Origin: Ignavibacterium sp.
GTDB taxonomy: Bacteria > Bacteroidota > Ignavibacteria > Ignavibacteriales > Ignavibacteriaceae
Direction: 5' to 3'
Assembly (NCBI GenBank): GCA_020354005.1
Contig: CP070637.1
Location: forward strand, 2,585,654 to 2,630,333
DNA length: 44,680 nucleotides
Made by a program: the position numbers and the translations under genes. A model generated the notes under the pieces. That model searched no databases and had not been told where the DNA came from. It saw nothing but the letters and a program-made list of their open reading frames with translations. Positions 43,499-44,680 of this stretch are shown here, in pieces; the stretch's first letter is position 1; each line of letters opens with the position of its first letter.

Positions 43499-44239
43499 AT
43501 GAAGATTTTTGCATTTCTGGTACTCATTTCATCCACCATAATTTATCCCCAACAAAGTAATTCCGAATCTATTTTAAAGCTAGAACACACTGTTATTAAT
43601 ACCACAAATCTTCAGGCAGAATATAAGGAAAATTTACTTTTAGATGAACAGCTTGAAAAGAAAAGTGCTGGTTTAGCAATCCTGTATTCCCTGCTGCTGC
43701 CTGGTATGGGTGAACTCTATGCAGATGCTTATGACAGTGGAAAATATTTTACCATTGCCGAAGGAGTTTTAGTAGCTACTTATATCGGGATGAGTGTTTA
43801 CGCAAACAACCAGGAAGATAACTATAAAGCTTATGCAACTTCTAACGCAAATGTTAATACAAATGGTAAAGATGAAACATACTTCGCTACGATAAGTGAA
43901 TTCGATAACATCTTTCAGTATAATGATGAGAAAGCATTGGAAAGAAATTTTAATCAGATGTATGAAACTCAATCATATTTTTGGAAATGGGCATCTACTG
44001 AGGACCGCCAGACCTACAGAAGCATGTGGTCTTCGAGTGAACAGACTTTTAATGATTTAAGATTTGTTGTTGGACTTATGCTATTAAACAGAGTTGTAAG
44101 TGCAATAAATGCAGCACGATTAGTTTCTGCTTACAACAGCCGAATAGATGAACAGATGAGCTGGAACATTTCACTAGGATTAAAAAATAATATTAACCTT
44201 CCTACAAGTGTTAATCTTAATTTTCAAACTACCTTTTAA
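43499..44239 (+). CDS. Exported DUF5683-like protein of unknown function
   Basis: A 246-residue protein with a signal peptide (MKIFAFLVLISSTIIYPQQ). The segment AGLAILYSLLLPGMGELYAD followed by a hydrophobic stretch (AEGVLVATYIGMSVYANN) is the usual core of the DUF5683 group common in Bacteroidota and relatives, where a YSLLLPG.GQ.Y motif precedes membrane or barrel segments. The middle is aromatic-rich (QSYFWKWASTEDRQTYRSMW), then another hydrophobic segment (VVGLMLLNRVVSAINAARLV) and a C-terminal strand. Location is probably the envelope. No function is known to me. It ends before the second double-hairpin repeat. Confidence 0.65.
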   Translation: MKIFAFLVLISSTIIYPQQSNSESILKLEHTVINTTNLQAEYKENLLLDEQLEKKSAGLAILYSLLLPGMGELYADAYDSGKYFTIAEGVLVATYIGMSVYANNQEDNYKAYATSNANVNTNGKDETYFATISEFDNIFQYNDEKALERNFNQMYETQSYFWKWASTEDRQTYRSMWSSSEQTFNDLRFVVGLMLLNRVVSAINAARLVSAYNSRIDEQMSWNISLGLKNNINLPTSVNLNFQTTF

Positions 44240-44268
44240 CAACATAATATATCACAAAAACTAAATTC

Positions 44269-44335
44269 GTTAGTCTGAGCTCGTCTAAGACTGACAATCA
44301 CTATTATTGTCACACTTCGACAGCCTTATGGTGAC
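44269..44335. repeat. Double-hairpin intergenic repeat, copy 2
   Basis: First hairpin: GTTAGTC (44269-44275) with GACTGAC (44289-44295), one G-U pair in RNA. Second: GTCAC (44309-44313) with GTGAC (44331-44335). Aligns with copy 1 over its length, with small gaps. It follows the DUF5683-like gene. Confidence 0.5.
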
Positions 44336-44385
44336 AAAATAATCATATCTGAAACGGATTAAATAATAGTCTTATATCCGCATTA

Positions 44386-44640
44386 TCATTTCAATACAAT
44401 CATTTTCTTGGTATCAATATAAGAACCGGGTTTTAATGAATAATAATAAAAGCTGCTCGAGAGATCACTAGCACTAAAATGAATAGTGTCTTTGCCGGTA
44501 GCTCTTTGCTATTTGCTAAGGTAGTAAATTCATCACATTCAAATAATTGTAACCTCATTATCAACCAACGAAATTAAATTTTATTTGTCTATTCAAGTAA
44601 TTCAAAATAAATCATTCCCCAATAGTGGATTAAGACGAGG
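44386..44640 (-). pseudogene. Remnant of a T9SS-sorted protein (C-terminal sorting domain)
   Basis: On the minus strand the frame 44508-44386 reads ATGKDTIHFSASDLSSSF and YYYSLKPGSYIDTKKMIVLK, then TGA. This is the final part of a T9SS type A sorting domain (FdASdLsSGiYfYsL..G.y..tKKMvl.K). Further upstream the match continues only in broken pieces: LVDNEVTII (cf. LGNEVTTL) and, near 44640, LNPLLGND (cf. the NPFNP start), with stops TAG at 44509-44511 and several TGA/TAA beyond. No signal of the protein body remains within the window. I take it as a decayed gene end, not a working gene. Confidence 0.65.
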
Positions 44641-44680
44641 CAATCCTCAATAAAAATTTCATCCTTCTCTTGCAACAAAA

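Noticed and set aside
1-44680. tRNA, rRNA or an intact transposase/integrase gene
   Set aside because: No cloverleaf-like sequence with a TTCGA arm and no transposase, integrase or phage protein motif was seen on either strand by reading; a covariance-model scan was not possible.

Overview
This low-GC window looks like a chromosomal segment of a free-living, diderm member of the Bacteroidota/Chlorobiota/Ignavibacteriota group, most likely Ignavibacteria. That placement is an inference. It rests on two proteins with C-terminal type IX secretion (T9SS type A) sorting domains, a remnant of a third, several outer-membrane barrels and lipoproteins, a DUF5683-like protein, and -7 boxes of the TAnnTTTG type. 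Shine-Dalgarno sequences (AGGAGG, AGGAG) are nonetheless present before several genes, and TTG starts are common.

Layout. 1-570 is a decayed junction: the start of a spermidine-synthase-like membrane protein leaving the window, a 28-residue stub of a VOC/glyoxalase gene, and an inverted repeat. 599-2311 is a secreted YtcJ-type amidohydrolase. 7144-2379 (minus) is an apparent operon: purM, a TatD/radical-SAM fusion, a PBP4-type carboxypeptidase and prmA. Divergent from it runs hrcA-grpE-dnaJ (7387-10247), then a small comEA / membrane protein / PilM-like set (10345-12376) and rsmD. Next come three genes for exported proteins: an FG-GAP-like T9SS protein, a choice-of-anchor-B T9SS protein, and a lipoprotein with a CX4CH motif and a beta-propeller. 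They separate rsmD from coaD, two genes that are adjacent in many bacteria. After coaD follow an M19 dipeptidase lipoprotein, an Ig-like lipoprotein (minus) and a class I aminotransferase.

23863-26114 is accessory in character: a 138-bp foldback element, two outer-membrane barrels and a small lipoprotein. 31531-26237 (minus) carries pruA, sucC, a TPR protein and aroE; the first two can feed proline/glutamate carbon into the TCA cycle. 31797-34411 holds a long-chain acyl-CoA synthetase and an inositol-monophosphatase family enzyme facing each other. 34561-44239 (plus) is a housekeeping run: lon, free-methionine-sulfoxide reductase, dnaX, cmk, rpsA, mtaB and a DUF5683-like protein. Two copies of a double-hairpin repeat flank mtaB/DUF5683, and a broken T9SS C-terminus closes the window.

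Most of the window is ordinary core metabolism and protein quality control. The points I find most worth checking are the A10 run in dnaX, where either single-base shift gives an immediate stop right after the AAA+ core; the TatD/radical-SAM fusion; the comEA/PilM-like cluster without a visible PilN/PilO; and the exported-protein cassette wedged between rsmD and coaD. I saw no tRNA, rRNA, CRISPR array, intact insertion sequence or prophage.
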